Positions 17,161 to 24,834 of a DNA stretch of 64,000 nucleotides are shown here, in pieces. The stretch comes from JAXGXJ01 sp963829545 (GTDB lineage Bacteria > Actinomycetota > Thermoleophilia > RBG-16-64-13). The stretch's first letter is position 1. The number at the start of each line of letters is the position of its first letter. The notes under the pieces are model-generated. The model saw nothing but the letters and a program-made list of their open reading frames with translations. It did not search any database and had not been told where the DNA came from. The stretch covers positions 372,001 to 436,000 of the forward strand of contig CAWHIX010000008.1 of assembly GCA_963829545.1 (NCBI GenBank), read 5' to 3'. The position numbers and the translations under genes were made by a program.

Positions 17161-17951
17161 CGGCGGAGGCCGCCGGCGGCAGAGTGTCCGCCCGGTCACG
17201 AGTGGTTACTTGGCCGACGGCGACGCTGGTCGTCGTCTTGGTCGCGCTCTTCGTCGTCATCGCGGTGCAGGTGGCGGTGGGGGGCAGGCTGGTCACCTGG
17301 GATCTCCAGGTCACCGAGACCGTGGTGGCCGCCCGCACTGCCGCTTGGAGCCGGGTGCTCTGGGCCTTCACACTGCTCGGCAACACCCCGGTGATGGCGA
17401 TGATGACGGCGGCGGTCGCGGCCCTCCTGTTTGTCTGGGGCAGGTGGTCTCGCGCGGTCTTGGTGGTGGCTGCCGTGCTTTCGGCCACGGGCGTGTCGCA
17501 ACTGCTCAAAGCAGTCCTGCAACGGATCAGGCCCCCGGAGACGCTGGCCCTCATCGACGTGCCCGGTTCCTATAGCCTGCCCTCCGGACACGCCCTGGTC
17601 ACGGGCGTGTTCCTGGGCCTTCTGGTCGTGCTGGCCCTGCGGCTGGATTCGGCCGCCGGCAGAGTGCCGGCAGCAGTGGGTGCCGTCGCAGTGGGGGGTG
17701 TCATCGGCTTCTCGCGGATCTACCTGGGGGTCCACTGGGCCTCGGACGTGATCGCGGGATGGTGCGTCGCCGGCATCTGGCTGGTCATTCTTCTCTGCGC
17801 CTTCCGTGTCTGGGAGAGGAGCGACAGAGCTCTGCGCGACGCGCGACCCTGGCGGGATCGCCGCGCGCGGGCCGCGGTGACCGTCGGCCTTGCGCTGGCC
17901 GTGGTCGTGGTGTTGATTCTGACTGCAATGGCCGATCCCTTGCTCGGCTGA
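17157..17951 (+). CDS. PAP2-family membrane phosphatase
   Basis: 264 residues and about six membrane segments. It has the three acid-phosphatase motifs: K-x6-RP (KAVLQRIRPP, about 118-127), PSGHA (about 141) and SRIYLGVHWASD (about 186-197), so catalytic His residues are present. It likely dephosphorylates an isoprenyl or lipid phosphate on the outer face of the membrane, for example undecaprenyl pyrophosphate or phosphatidate. GTG 17157 overlaps the preceding stop. The next gene encodes an LssY_C domain, which in other bacteria is often fused to PAP2, suggesting a functional pair. Confidence 0.88.
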   Translation: MTAEAAGGRVSARSRVVTWPTATLVVVLVALFVVIAVQVAVGGRLVTWDLQVTETVVAARTAAWSRVLWAFTLLGNTPVMAMMTAAVAALLFVWGRWSRAVLVVAAVLSATGVSQLLKAVLQRIRPPETLALIDVPGSYSLPSGHALVTGVFLGLLVVLALRLDSAAGRVPAAVGAVAVGGVIGFSRIYLGVHWASDVIAGWCVAGIWLVILLCAFRVWERSDRALRDARPWRDRRARAAVTVGLALAVVVVLILTAMADPLLG

Positions 17952-18017
17952 TATGCCGGCACGCCGTCCAACTCCATTCCTACCGGATGGGGTATCATTC
18001 TGGGCACGAGGAGGAAC

Positions 18018-19058
18018 GTGACGCAAACACACTCCCAGGCCCTCTCGGGGGCTGTCGACAATCTAGTTCTCCAAGCGGACGCCATCCCGGTAGATTCCGT
18101 TCTACTGATGGAGAAGGATCGGCGTTGGCCCCTCTGGACGGCTCGGCTCGCTCTCACGGCTGCGGTTGCCGCTGCCCTGGTCTACGTGCGCGGGCCTCTG
18201 ACCGACGCCCACGGCAGAGAGATGATGCTGATGTCGGCCCTCGCGGTCGCCTTCATCGTCATCCTTTTTCTCACCTGGTCTCACGAGGCCGTGACGAGAC
18301 TCGATCGTGTCCCCAGGACCAGATTGGTGCGGAGCGCGCTCACCTTCGGGGCTTCGTGCGTGGCTCTGGGCAAATTCTTCGCGGGACCCCAGGCGGATGC
18401 CATACACGCTCTCGACAAGGAGACGGATGCGTCCCGCATGCTCTGGCCGGTGGAGCACGGAGCCTTGCGGCCGGCGATCCATCCGGAGCACGTGGGACAT
18501 CTGCCCCGTTTCTCGGCCACGCTGAACGGCAGAACGCAGGCCCCGGTAAGCATGGTCTTCATGGGGAGTGCGGCCGAGTTGCTGGAGACTTTCCTGGCTG
18601 CCGGATGGCACGTGGCCGATAGAGTCACACCCCAGACCGCCGTGAGGGCCTTCGCGTGCGGGGTCCTCGACCGGCCCTATCCGTCCGCCCCTGTGCTGCC
18701 GGTGTTTCTCGACGGCCGGCTCCACACCCTGGCCTTCCAGAGACACGACGAGGGGGACTCCTCCCGACGTCGCCACCACGCCCGCTGGTGGCTCACCGAC
18801 TTCACCTGTGAGGGCAAGCAGGTGTGGGTGGCGACCGCCTCCTTCGATGCCGGGGTGGGAATCGGCCGACTGTTCCCTCTGCCCATCCACCACATCGATC
18901 CCGACATCGACGCCGAGCGTGATTACATCGTGCGCTCCCTTGTGGGCACCGGCCTGCTGAAAGTGACCCAGAAGGTCCGGGTCACCGAGCCCATGACGGG
19001 CAAGAACGCCGCCGGCGACCGTTTCTACACGGAAGGCGTGGCCGTCGTCCTGGCCTAG
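18018..19058 (+). CDS. LssY C-terminal domain membrane protein
   Basis: 346 residues. Two membrane helices at about 42-60 and 70-88 precede a soluble domain matching the LssY_C family (APVSMVFMGSAAELLETFLAAGW near 172-195, then HHARWWLTDF and the repeated HH motif near PIHHIDPDIDAERDYI). The function of LssY_C is not known; in type I secretion-linked LssY and DedA/PAP2 fusions it accompanies lipid phosphatases. The GTG start has a strong GAGGAGG site. It lies 66 bases after the PAP2 gene and a TATCAT hexamer upstream may give it its own promoter. The histidine-rich soluble part suggests metal binding or catalysis, which is speculation. Confidence 0.75.
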   Translation: MTQTHSQALSGAVDNLVLQADAIPVDSVLLMEKDRRWPLWTARLALTAAVAAALVYVRGPLTDAHGREMMLMSALAVAFIVILFLTWSHEAVTRLDRVPRTRLVRSALTFGASCVALGKFFAGPQADAIHALDKETDASRMLWPVEHGALRPAIHPEHVGHLPRFSATLNGRTQAPVSMVFMGSAAELLETFLAAGWHVADRVTPQTAVRAFACGVLDRPYPSAPVLPVFLDGRLHTLAFQRHDEGDSSRRRHHARWWLTDFTCEGKQVWVATASFDAGVGIGRLFPLPIHHIDPDIDAERDYIVRSLVGTGLLKVTQKVRVTEPMTGKNAAGDRFYTEGVAVVLA

Positions 19059-19145
19059 TGGCGGCGGCGCCCGGCGGCGCCGCACCTCTCACCAGCGGCG
19101 CCTTGTTCAACGCCCCGCTCGGCTCCCTGCCCGTCGCTCAGCGTT

Positions 19146-19589
19146 CTACTCGACGGTGATGGTGGCCTCGAAGGTCTCCAGAGGGGCCGTGCTCTCCCAA
19201 GGCCGAGCGTAGACCAGCTTGATGGTGGCCTCTCCCTCCTCGGCAGCCGTGAACGTGAAGGTGAAGGCCCCCCCTCCGCCTACCACGTTGTCCTCGACGG
19301 CGTCCTCGGCGTAGACGGGCTCACCCTCCTGCGTCAGGATGCCCGCCGACTCCTCGTCCAGGGCCGCAGCCCAAGAGTAGCCGGTGGTGGGATTGCCCGG
19401 CAGGACCACCAGGAGAGTGTCGCCGGCCCTGACGGTGAAGCTCTTGCCGCTATCGGCCTCGGTAAGGGTGAGAGGTCCGTCGTTGGCTTCTGCGGATTCA
19501 CCGCACCCCGCGGCGGTGACCGCCGCCAGGGCTAGGATGAGGATCAGGACCACCGCCGCCGATGCTGGAAACGATCTGCGCGTTCTCAT
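19146..19589 (-). CDS. Chagasin-type (I42) peptidase-inhibitor-like lipoprotein 1
   Basis: 147 residues. A lipobox (LAAVTAAGC, Cys near residue 29) is followed by a chagasin/I42 fold: GDTLLVVLPGNPTTGYSW (the NPTTG loop that plugs cysteine peptidase active sites), GGGGAFTFTFTAAEEG, and KLVYARPWE (RPWE loop). Both inhibitory loops are recognisable. Chagasins inhibit papain-like cysteine peptidases; no such peptidase is encoded beside it. ATG 19589 chosen after AAAGGGGG. A second member lies just upstream on the same strand, 130 bases away. Confidence 0.85.
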   Translation of the reverse strand: MRTRRSFPASAAVVLILILALAAVTAAGCGESAEANDGPLTLTEADSGKSFTVRAGDTLLVVLPGNPTTGYSWAAALDEESAGILTQEGEPVYAEDAVEDNVVGGGGAFTFTFTAAEEGEATIKLVYARPWESTAPLETFEATITVE

Positions 19590-19719
19590 CGCAGCCACCC
19601 CCTTTGAGGCTCACATGAATCGATGCCGCTGGGACGCACGCCGACGCTCGATGGTTTCCGAAGCTGAAGGCGTCTCTACCGGGCCCTCCGCCGCCAGGTG
19701 GGCTTGGCGCGCCCGGCGG

Positions 19720-20244
19720 CTATTCGACGGTGAGGTCGATCTCAAAGGCGTCGGTCGGCTCGCTGCCGTCCGGGGGGAGATACACCATGCGTACTACCAT
19801 CTCGCCCGGGTCGACCGCCCGGAAGGTGTAGGTCATGATGCCGCCGGCGCCCGCCGCCTCAGGGTCGTCGGACACGAAGGAGGGCTCCCTCAACTGCTCC
19901 AGCAGAGACGCCTCCGGGTCTTCCAGTTCCAGCTCCCACATGAACCCCGTACTGGGGTTGGCTTCCAGGGCCACGCTGATGGTCCCGCCTTCCTTGACGC
20001 TGAAGCTGTCGCCATCGTCTTCGGCTGTGAGTTCAAGTGATTCCGGGAGGTCGCTATCGGTGGAGGAATCGTCGGGAGTGGTAGAGGTTGTCGATTCTCC
20101 GGCGCTGGTGGCGGTGGTGTCGCCGCCACCCGAGGGCGTATCGGAGGAACACCCGGCGAAGCCGGCCAAAGCGACGACGAGCAGCAGCGAGAAGACCCAC
20201 AATAGCCTCGGGTGTGCCGTCCCGGTTGGGCGCGATCTGTCCAC
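19720..20244 (-). CDS. Chagasin-type (I42) peptidase-inhibitor-like lipoprotein 2
   Basis: 174 residues: membrane-anchoring lipobox LAGFAGC (Cys near 32), a Ser/Thr/Asp-rich linker of about 35 residues that would span the wall, then the inhibitor domain with NPSTGFMW (about 95-102), GGIMTYTFRAVDPGE and MVYLPPDG in place of the RPWE loop. It is a diverged paralogue of the neighbouring lipoprotein, so a tandem duplication with loop divergence and perhaps different peptidase targets. Both are probably displayed outside the membrane. Confidence 0.83.
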   Translation of the reverse strand: MDRSRPTGTAHPRLLWVFSLLLVVALAGFAGCSSDTPSGGGDTTATSAGESTTSTTPDDSSTDSDLPESLELTAEDDGDSFSVKEGGTISVALEANPSTGFMWELELEDPEASLLEQLREPSFVSDDPEAAGAGGIMTYTFRAVDPGEMVVRMVYLPPDGSEPTDAFEIDLTVE

Positions 20245-20284
20245 GATGACCTCCTCTTGAGTGGTGTGTACCGGGAGCGGCGCT

Positions 20285-21439
20285 CTAGAGGGGGGAGGCC
20301 CCGTCCGACCCGCCGGCCGGTCCGTCGACCGCGGCCGCCGTGACCTGCGCTCGGCGAAGGGCCCTCCTCCGTCTCCATACTATAAGCGCCAGAAGCGCCA
20401 CGATGCTCGCGGCAGTTGCGACGATCACCAGTGGGGTCATGCCTTGCACGGCCATGGCGACCATGTTGGTTATCAACGTCACCGCCCAGAGGATGAGCGT
20501 GGTGCGGGTCTGCGACAGGCCCCGGGCCAGCAGACCGTGATGAAGGTGGTCCGTGCCGGGCGAGGACAGGGGGTTCCTGCGCCGAAGCAGGCGGCGGAAG
20601 ACGACCTGTACCGTGTCGAGCAGGGGGAGAAGCAGGAAGAGCACGGTGGGGAGCAGGGCGAAGACGGTAGTGATCTTCAGGTTGCCGAGGATGCTCGAGG
20701 CAGCCAGGACATACCCGAAGAAGTAGGCTCCGCTGTCGCCCATGATGATGCGGGAGGGCGGGAAGTTGTGGCGCAGGAAGCCGAGAGCGGCCCCGGCCAG
20801 CGCCGCCAGCACCAGCGTGGCAGCGGCCCGGGCTTCGAACTGGGCCGCCACGGCCAGAAGGCTCATGCTGGTGATGAAGCTCACCCCACCGGCGAGACCG
20901 TCCACGCCGTCGATGAGGTTGACGGCGTTGGTGATGCCGATGATCCAGAGGAGAGTGATTATCACCGAGAGCGTGCCGGCGAAGTCGCCCCCGAAGAGCA
21001 CCTCGATGCGCGTGCCCGTGCTGACCAGCAACAAGGCGGCAAAGAGCTGCACCAGCAGCCGGAACCAGGGCGGGAGCCCGAACTGGTCGTCGATGAAGCC
21101 GGCCATGATCATGAAGGAGCCGCCCAGGAGGATGGCCAGTACCTGCACCTGGACGGCCTCGATGACGATGGGGCGCAGGATGGTGGCGATCACCAGCGCC
21201 ACTATGACGGCGGCGAAGATGGCCAACCCGCCGGCGTTGGGGAGCGGCTCCTTGTTGAGACGGCGGGCATTGGGTTCGTCGGCCCAGCCCACACGGAGCG
21301 AGAAGAGGCGGATGCGGGGCATGAACTGCCAGGCGGCTATGGCGGCGATCAGGAAGGTGAGGATCACCGTCACCCATCCCAACCGGCCGGGCGCCGCGAT
21401 GCCGAGCGCGTTAAGGAAGTCGATTATGGGATCGAGCAC
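20285..21439 (-). CDS. WecA/TagO/MraY-family glycosyl-phosphate transferase
   Basis: 384 residues and about eleven membrane segments. Motifs: GWADEPNARRLNKEPLPNAG (cytoplasmic loop 1), MAGFIDDQFGLPPWFRLLVQ (DD catalytic motif), NAVNLIDGVDGLAGG, and HHGLLARGLSQ near the C-terminus, which is the WecA/TagO-type carbohydrate recognition His motif. It transfers a sugar-1-phosphate from a UDP-sugar to undecaprenyl phosphate, starting synthesis of a wall polymer or O-glycan. That would fit the SLH proteins in this window, which need secondary cell-wall polymer. Ends 40 bases after the upstream chagasin gene start on the same strand. Confidence 0.88.
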   Translation of the reverse strand: MLDPIIDFLNALGIAAPGRLGWVTVILTFLIAAIAAWQFMPRIRLFSLRVGWADEPNARRLNKEPLPNAGGLAIFAAVIVALVIATILRPIVIEAVQVQVLAILLGGSFMIMAGFIDDQFGLPPWFRLLVQLFAALLLVSTGTRIEVLFGGDFAGTLSVIITLLWIIGITNAVNLIDGVDGLAGGVSFITSMSLLAVAAQFEARAAATLVLAALAGAALGFLRHNFPPSRIIMGDSGAYFFGYVLAASSILGNLKITTVFALLPTVLFLLLPLLDTVQVVFRRLLRRRNPLSSPGTDHLHHGLLARGLSQTRTTLILWAVTLITNMVAMAVQGMTPLVIVATAASIVALLALIVWRRRRALRRAQVTAAAVDGPAGGSDGASPL

Positions 21440-21554
21440 GATGATGATTGTACCCCGGATGCGCGGCTATCCCATAAGGGCGGGCTGATGCGGTAAAGTC
21501 TTGCGGACGGTCCTCGGCCTGCCGGGCCTCTACTGAACGGAGACCTCGTCCAGC

Positions 21555-22571
21555 ATGAAGAAAAGCGAAGCTGCAAAGATCGGGGCTCTTGGCCTGTGGA
21601 ACCGCACCAAGGGGTGGCCGATCTGCGTGTCGTTCGAGGTGACCCACTCCTGCGTGGCCGATTGTCTCCACTGCGACAAGGGGGGGATCAAGACCGAGAA
21701 GAGGCTGATGCCGCCGGCGGACTACCGGCGTTTCTCAGAGAGTCTCAACATCAACCTGTGCCAGATATCGGGGGGAGAGCCGCTCCTGCGAGACGATCTG
21801 GAGGAGATCATCCGGGCCATCAAGCGGCCGAGCGGTCTTCCTCTGGTGGTCTGCGTAAGCAACTGGTGGCTCATGACCGAGAAACGGTTCGATTCTCTGA
21901 ACGAGGCCGGAGTGTCGCTCTTCTCCATCTCCCTGGACTTCCCCGATGAGCGTCACGACGACTTTCGCCGCATCCCGGGGCTCTTCGCCAAGATGAGCGA
22001 GATCGTCCCCTATCTGGTGCAGAAGCACGGGCGGGACAAGATCATCCTCAACGCGGCTCTTACGCACGCCAACTTCAGCGAGATCCCGGGACTGGTGGCC
22101 AAGGCGGAGGAGTGGGGGACCCAGATATCCTTCAGCGCCTATAGCTGCCTCCGGACGGGGGACACCAGTCTGTGTATCGACCAGCCCGAAGACCTGGCCG
22201 TGCTGCGCCGTCATTTCGACTGGGTGAAGCAGCATCGAGGCAAGCCGTCGACGGTGCTGAACTCCGACTATATCCTCGATCAGACCTACCGCTTCTTCGC
22301 CGAGGGCGGCATGAAGGGCTGCCAGGCGGGCATCCGCTTCTTGGTCGTGCGACCCGACGGGCTCATCAACGCCTGCTCGATGTATCCCGATCTGCAGTAC
22401 CGCTCGCGGGAAGAGGCGGCTGAGGGCTTCAAGGACACGCGGGATAGTTGCGACCAGTGCTACGTCTCTATCCGGGCCAGCACAGAACGCTCGCTGGGGC
22501 GGCTCATTGGGGAGAACCTCCACCTCTCGGTCGGTATGCCCGGCTACTCGCGCCCGAACGGCAACGGGTAG
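21555..22571 (+). CDS. Radical SAM protein with C-terminal auxiliary cysteines
   Basis: 338 residues. The radical SAM core begins at SFEVTHSCVADCLHC, giving CxxxCxxC near residues 33-40, with the GGEPLL SAM-binding motif near 75. The C-terminal part has cysteines in GCQAGIRFLVV, NACSMYP and SCDQCYVS, compatible with a SPASM/Twitch-like auxiliary Fe-S cluster. Such proteins modify peptides or small molecules; no precursor peptide is seen nearby. It sits alone, divergent from the WecA-like gene. Substrate unknown. Confidence 0.82.
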   Translation: MKKSEAAKIGALGLWNRTKGWPICVSFEVTHSCVADCLHCDKGGIKTEKRLMPPADYRRFSESLNINLCQISGGEPLLRDDLEEIIRAIKRPSGLPLVVCVSNWWLMTEKRFDSLNEAGVSLFSISLDFPDERHDDFRRIPGLFAKMSEIVPYLVQKHGRDKIILNAALTHANFSEIPGLVAKAEEWGTQISFSAYSCLRTGDTSLCIDQPEDLAVLRRHFDWVKQHRGKPSTVLNSDYILDQTYRFFAEGGMKGCQAGIRFLVVRPDGLINACSMYPDLQYRSREEAAEGFKDTRDSCDQCYVSIRASTERSLGRLIGENLHLSVGMPGYSRPNGNG

Positions 22572-22666
22572 CGACGGGAGCCGGTGGGGACGCCGCTTGC
22601 GGCGGATCGTTGCCCAGGTGGCCTGACGATGGGCGGGGTGTGTCGGCGGCGGCGCCGCCCGGGCGC

Positions 22667-23114
22667 CTAGTGCTTGCGGTGTACCAGCTTGAGCGCGGCC
22701 CACTCATTGTCGAGCGAAACCACCTTGACGTCCACCAAGCCGCCGGTGAGAGCCATCCTGCGGATCACGTTCTCGTTCAGATCCCCGGGCAGGCTGCCTC
22801 CGCGATGGCCGGACGATTGCTTGATCCACGAGATCCAGAGACCGCCGCCCGGCGCCAGGCGGTCGCGCAGGAGGGAGAACTGCCTGCTGAGATCGGCGCG
22901 GTTGCGGGCGAAGAAGTGGATGTAGTCGAGCAGCTCTCCGGCGTCGGTCAGGTCCTCAGCCTGGGCGACGGTAGTCGTTCCTTCGGGTAGGGGAACGAGG
23001 GGGTTGTCGTCGCTCGTCGGGGGCGGCGACGATGGCCGTGTTCAGTCCCGGCCGCAGACCGAGCTTCTTGTGCAGAGGGTTCTGCTCGGCCGGCTGCTGT
23101 GTGTCTTCTGCCAT
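22667..23114 (-). CDS. DUF3052 family protein (one-base insertion near 23016)
   Basis: 148 residues after repair. The N-terminus (NPLHKKLGLRPGLNTAIV) is in one frame and the remainder (LPEGTTTVAQAEDLTDAGEL, DYIHFFARNRADLSRQFSLL, GGGLWISWIKQSSGH, LDNEWAALKLVHRKH) in the next. Removing one C from a five-C run near 23013-23017 joins them and restores a length divisible by three. DUF3052 proteins have a methyltransferase-like fold without a recognised SAM motif, and no known activity. ATG 23114 follows GGAGAGAAG. Divergent from the arsM-type operon. Confidence 0.75.
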
Positions 23115-23217
23115 CTTCTCTCCGCCGCTGTTGGGGTCCGGCCGCTCATTCCGGCCGGCTCCGGCCATCTTAGCAGAGGTAAGCAGGTCTTCCATCGGTG
23201 GCGGAAAGGCGCTAGAC

Positions 23218-23239
23218 TATAACCGTACAAGCGGTTATA
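23218..23239. promoter_or_regulatory. Perfect inverted repeat upstream of arsM, candidate ArsR operator
   Basis: TATAACCG-N6-CGGTTATA: 8-bp perfect arms with a 6-base spacer, 31 bases before the arsM ATG in an AT-rich island. ArsR/SmtB repressors bind such 12-2-12-like or similar imperfect repeats, and the operon encodes an ArsR at its end, so autoregulation is likely. Confidence 0.7.
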
Positions 23240-23269
23240 CGGTATATAGGTGAGGATGGGAGACTGACT

Positions 23270-24102
23270 ATGAGCGACAGCAAGAGCAATGACACCGTGC
23301 GCGACGCGGTCCGTGACCGCTATGCCGAGGTGGCGCGGACGGGATCGTCGTGCTGCAGCGGCTCCTCGTGCTGCGGGTCGTCCGCGGCGGAAGGCGGGAG
23401 CGAAGCCGAGTACCTGGCACGCAAGACGGGCGACGCCGCGTCGCTCAAGCTCGGCTACAGCGAGGAGGACCTCGCCGCGGTGCCTGAGGGCGCCAACCTG
23501 GGGCTAGGCTGCGGGAATCCGCAGGCCATCGCGGCATTGAAGCCCGGCGAAGTAGCGGTCGATCTGGGCGCGGGCGCGGGGTTCGACTGCTTTCTCGCGG
23601 CACGCGCGGTCGGGCCGGAGGGGCTCGTCATCGGCGTGGACATGACTCCGGAGATGGTGGCCAGGGCCCGCGAGAACGCGCGGAAGTCGGGCCATGAGAA
23701 CGTGGACTTCCGTCTGGGCGAGATCGAGCATCTGCCCATTGCAGACGCGACGGCCGACGTGATCATCTCCAACTGCGTCATCAACCTCTCTCCCGACAAG
23801 CCGGCAGTGTACGCGGAAGCCTTCCGGGTGCTCAAACCGGGGGGCGGCTGGCGGTGAGCGACGTGGTGGCCACGGCTGAACTGCCGCAGGAATGGCGCGA
23901 CGACATGCGGCTGCTGTCTGCCTGCATCTCAGGCGCCGCCTCCGTGAGCGAGGTGGAGGCCATGCTCCAGGCGGCGGGGTTCGTGGATATCGACATCCGT
24001 CCCAAGGATGAGAGCCGGGAGTTCATCCAGGAATGGGAACCGGGCAAGAAGCTCGATGACTACGTGCTGTCTGCGAGCATGAGCGCCACCAAGCCGCTAT
24101 GA
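23270..24102 (+). CDS. arsM: Arsenite methyltransferase-like SAM-dependent methyltransferase (one-base deletion in a G run near 23840)
   Basis: 277 residues after repair. N-terminal VRDRYAEVARTGSSCCSG has the Cys-rich lead typical of ArsM, followed by the SAM site VDLGAGAGFDCFLAARAVG and the motif SNCVINLSPDK (conserved ArsM cysteine). The frame breaks at the GGGGGG run of LKPGG; one more G gives LKPGGRLAVSDVV and continues to a natural stop at 24102. ArsM methylates As(III) to volatile or less thiol-reactive species using glutathione-like thiols. It is the first gene of an operon ending in arsR, with overlapping ATG/TGA junctions. The G-run indel could be sequencing error or a phase-variable site. 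Confidence 0.85.
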
Positions 24103-24497
24103 GCGAGGTGCGGCCAGGCCTTGTCATGTGCGTGTGCACGGGCAAATGCCCCGGATTCGAGAAGATGGACATCTGGGACTTCATCAACCGGGTGCGCATC
24201 GAGTTGCCCGTGGAGTTCGGGATGATCCATCCCCAGCTGTGTGAGGAGGATGGCGATCGTTTCCTGGCCGATCTGCTACAAGCCAAGCGGCCGCTGGTCA
24301 TCGCCGGGTGCGCTCCCAACATGCAGTACAAGCTCTTCCGGGACGCCTTCGGCGCTCAGGGCATGGACGTCAAGGAGGACATGGTCCCCCTCGACATCCG
24401 CGATATGAGCACCGATGAGGCCGTCGACAAGGTGGCCGCCGCGCTGCGGGCGATGGGAGTCGACGGCAACGAAGGCGACGGGGGCGGGGATGGCTGA
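24099..24497 (+). CDS. Stand-alone HdrA N-terminal-like domain protein
   Basis: 132 residues with five conserved-looking cysteines: LVMCVCTGKCPGF (C11, C13, C17), HPQLCEEDG (C48) and VIAGCAPNMQYKLFRDAF (C71). The last matches the ACSPxxHExTFR motif of heterodisulfide reductase subunit A, and the first resembles the HdrA N-terminal CxC segment. The FAD-binding and ferredoxin domains of HdrA are absent. It probably acts as an Fe-S or thiol-binding adaptor with the ferredoxin encoded next. Start overlaps the arsM stop (ATGA). It was recognised by motif only, so the precise fold is uncertain. Confidence 0.6.
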   Translation: MSEVRPGLVMCVCTGKCPGFEKMDIWDFINRVRIELPVEFGMIHPQLCEEDGDRFLADLLQAKRPLVIAGCAPNMQYKLFRDAFGAQGMDVKEDMVPLDIRDMSTDEAVDKVAAALRAMGVDGNEGDGGGDG

Positions 24498-24834
24498 GAA
24501 CACCTTCATGGGGGCGCCGCGCAGCAAGATCCCCTGGGCGCCCACCATCGACTACCACAAGTGCGACTTCTGCATGGACTGCGATGATTTCTGCCCGCAC
24601 CGGGTCTTCGAGCGTCGGGATGGTGACGTCCAGCTGGTGGTGGCGAACCCGGAGAACTGCGTGGTGTTTTGCCGCGCGTGCGCCAAGACATGTGGGCCTG
24701 ACGCGATCTCCTTCCCCGACAAACAACAGACCGTGACTCTCATCAAGGCGCTGCAGGAGGAGGAGCGTCTCTCGCGGGCGGCCACCGGCCAAGGTGACGG
24801 CGGGCCGGCTCGGGAAGAGGAGGGTGACGGATGA
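24490..24834 (+). CDS. 2[4Fe-4S] ferredoxin
   Basis: 114 residues. Cluster 1 ligands C25, C28, C31, C35 (CDFCMDCDDFC) and cluster 2 C57, C61, C64, C68 (CVVFCRACAKTC); the CxxxCxxCxxxC spacing of the second cluster is slightly unusual. An acidic tail follows. ATG 24490 lies 8 bases inside the end of the previous gene, which implies translational coupling. It could deliver electrons to the HdrA-like protein or to the lipoyl domain of the next gene. Confidence 0.85.
   Translation: MAENTFMGAPRSKIPWAPTIDYHKCDFCMDCDDFCPHRVFERRDGDVQLVVANPENCVVFCRACAKTCGPDAISFPDKQQTVTLIKALQEEERLSRAATGQGDGGPAREEEGDG

Noticed and set aside
20261..21496. 411-residue plus-strand ORF opposite the WecA-like gene
   Set aside because: Highly polar shadow translation of a membrane protein on the other strand.
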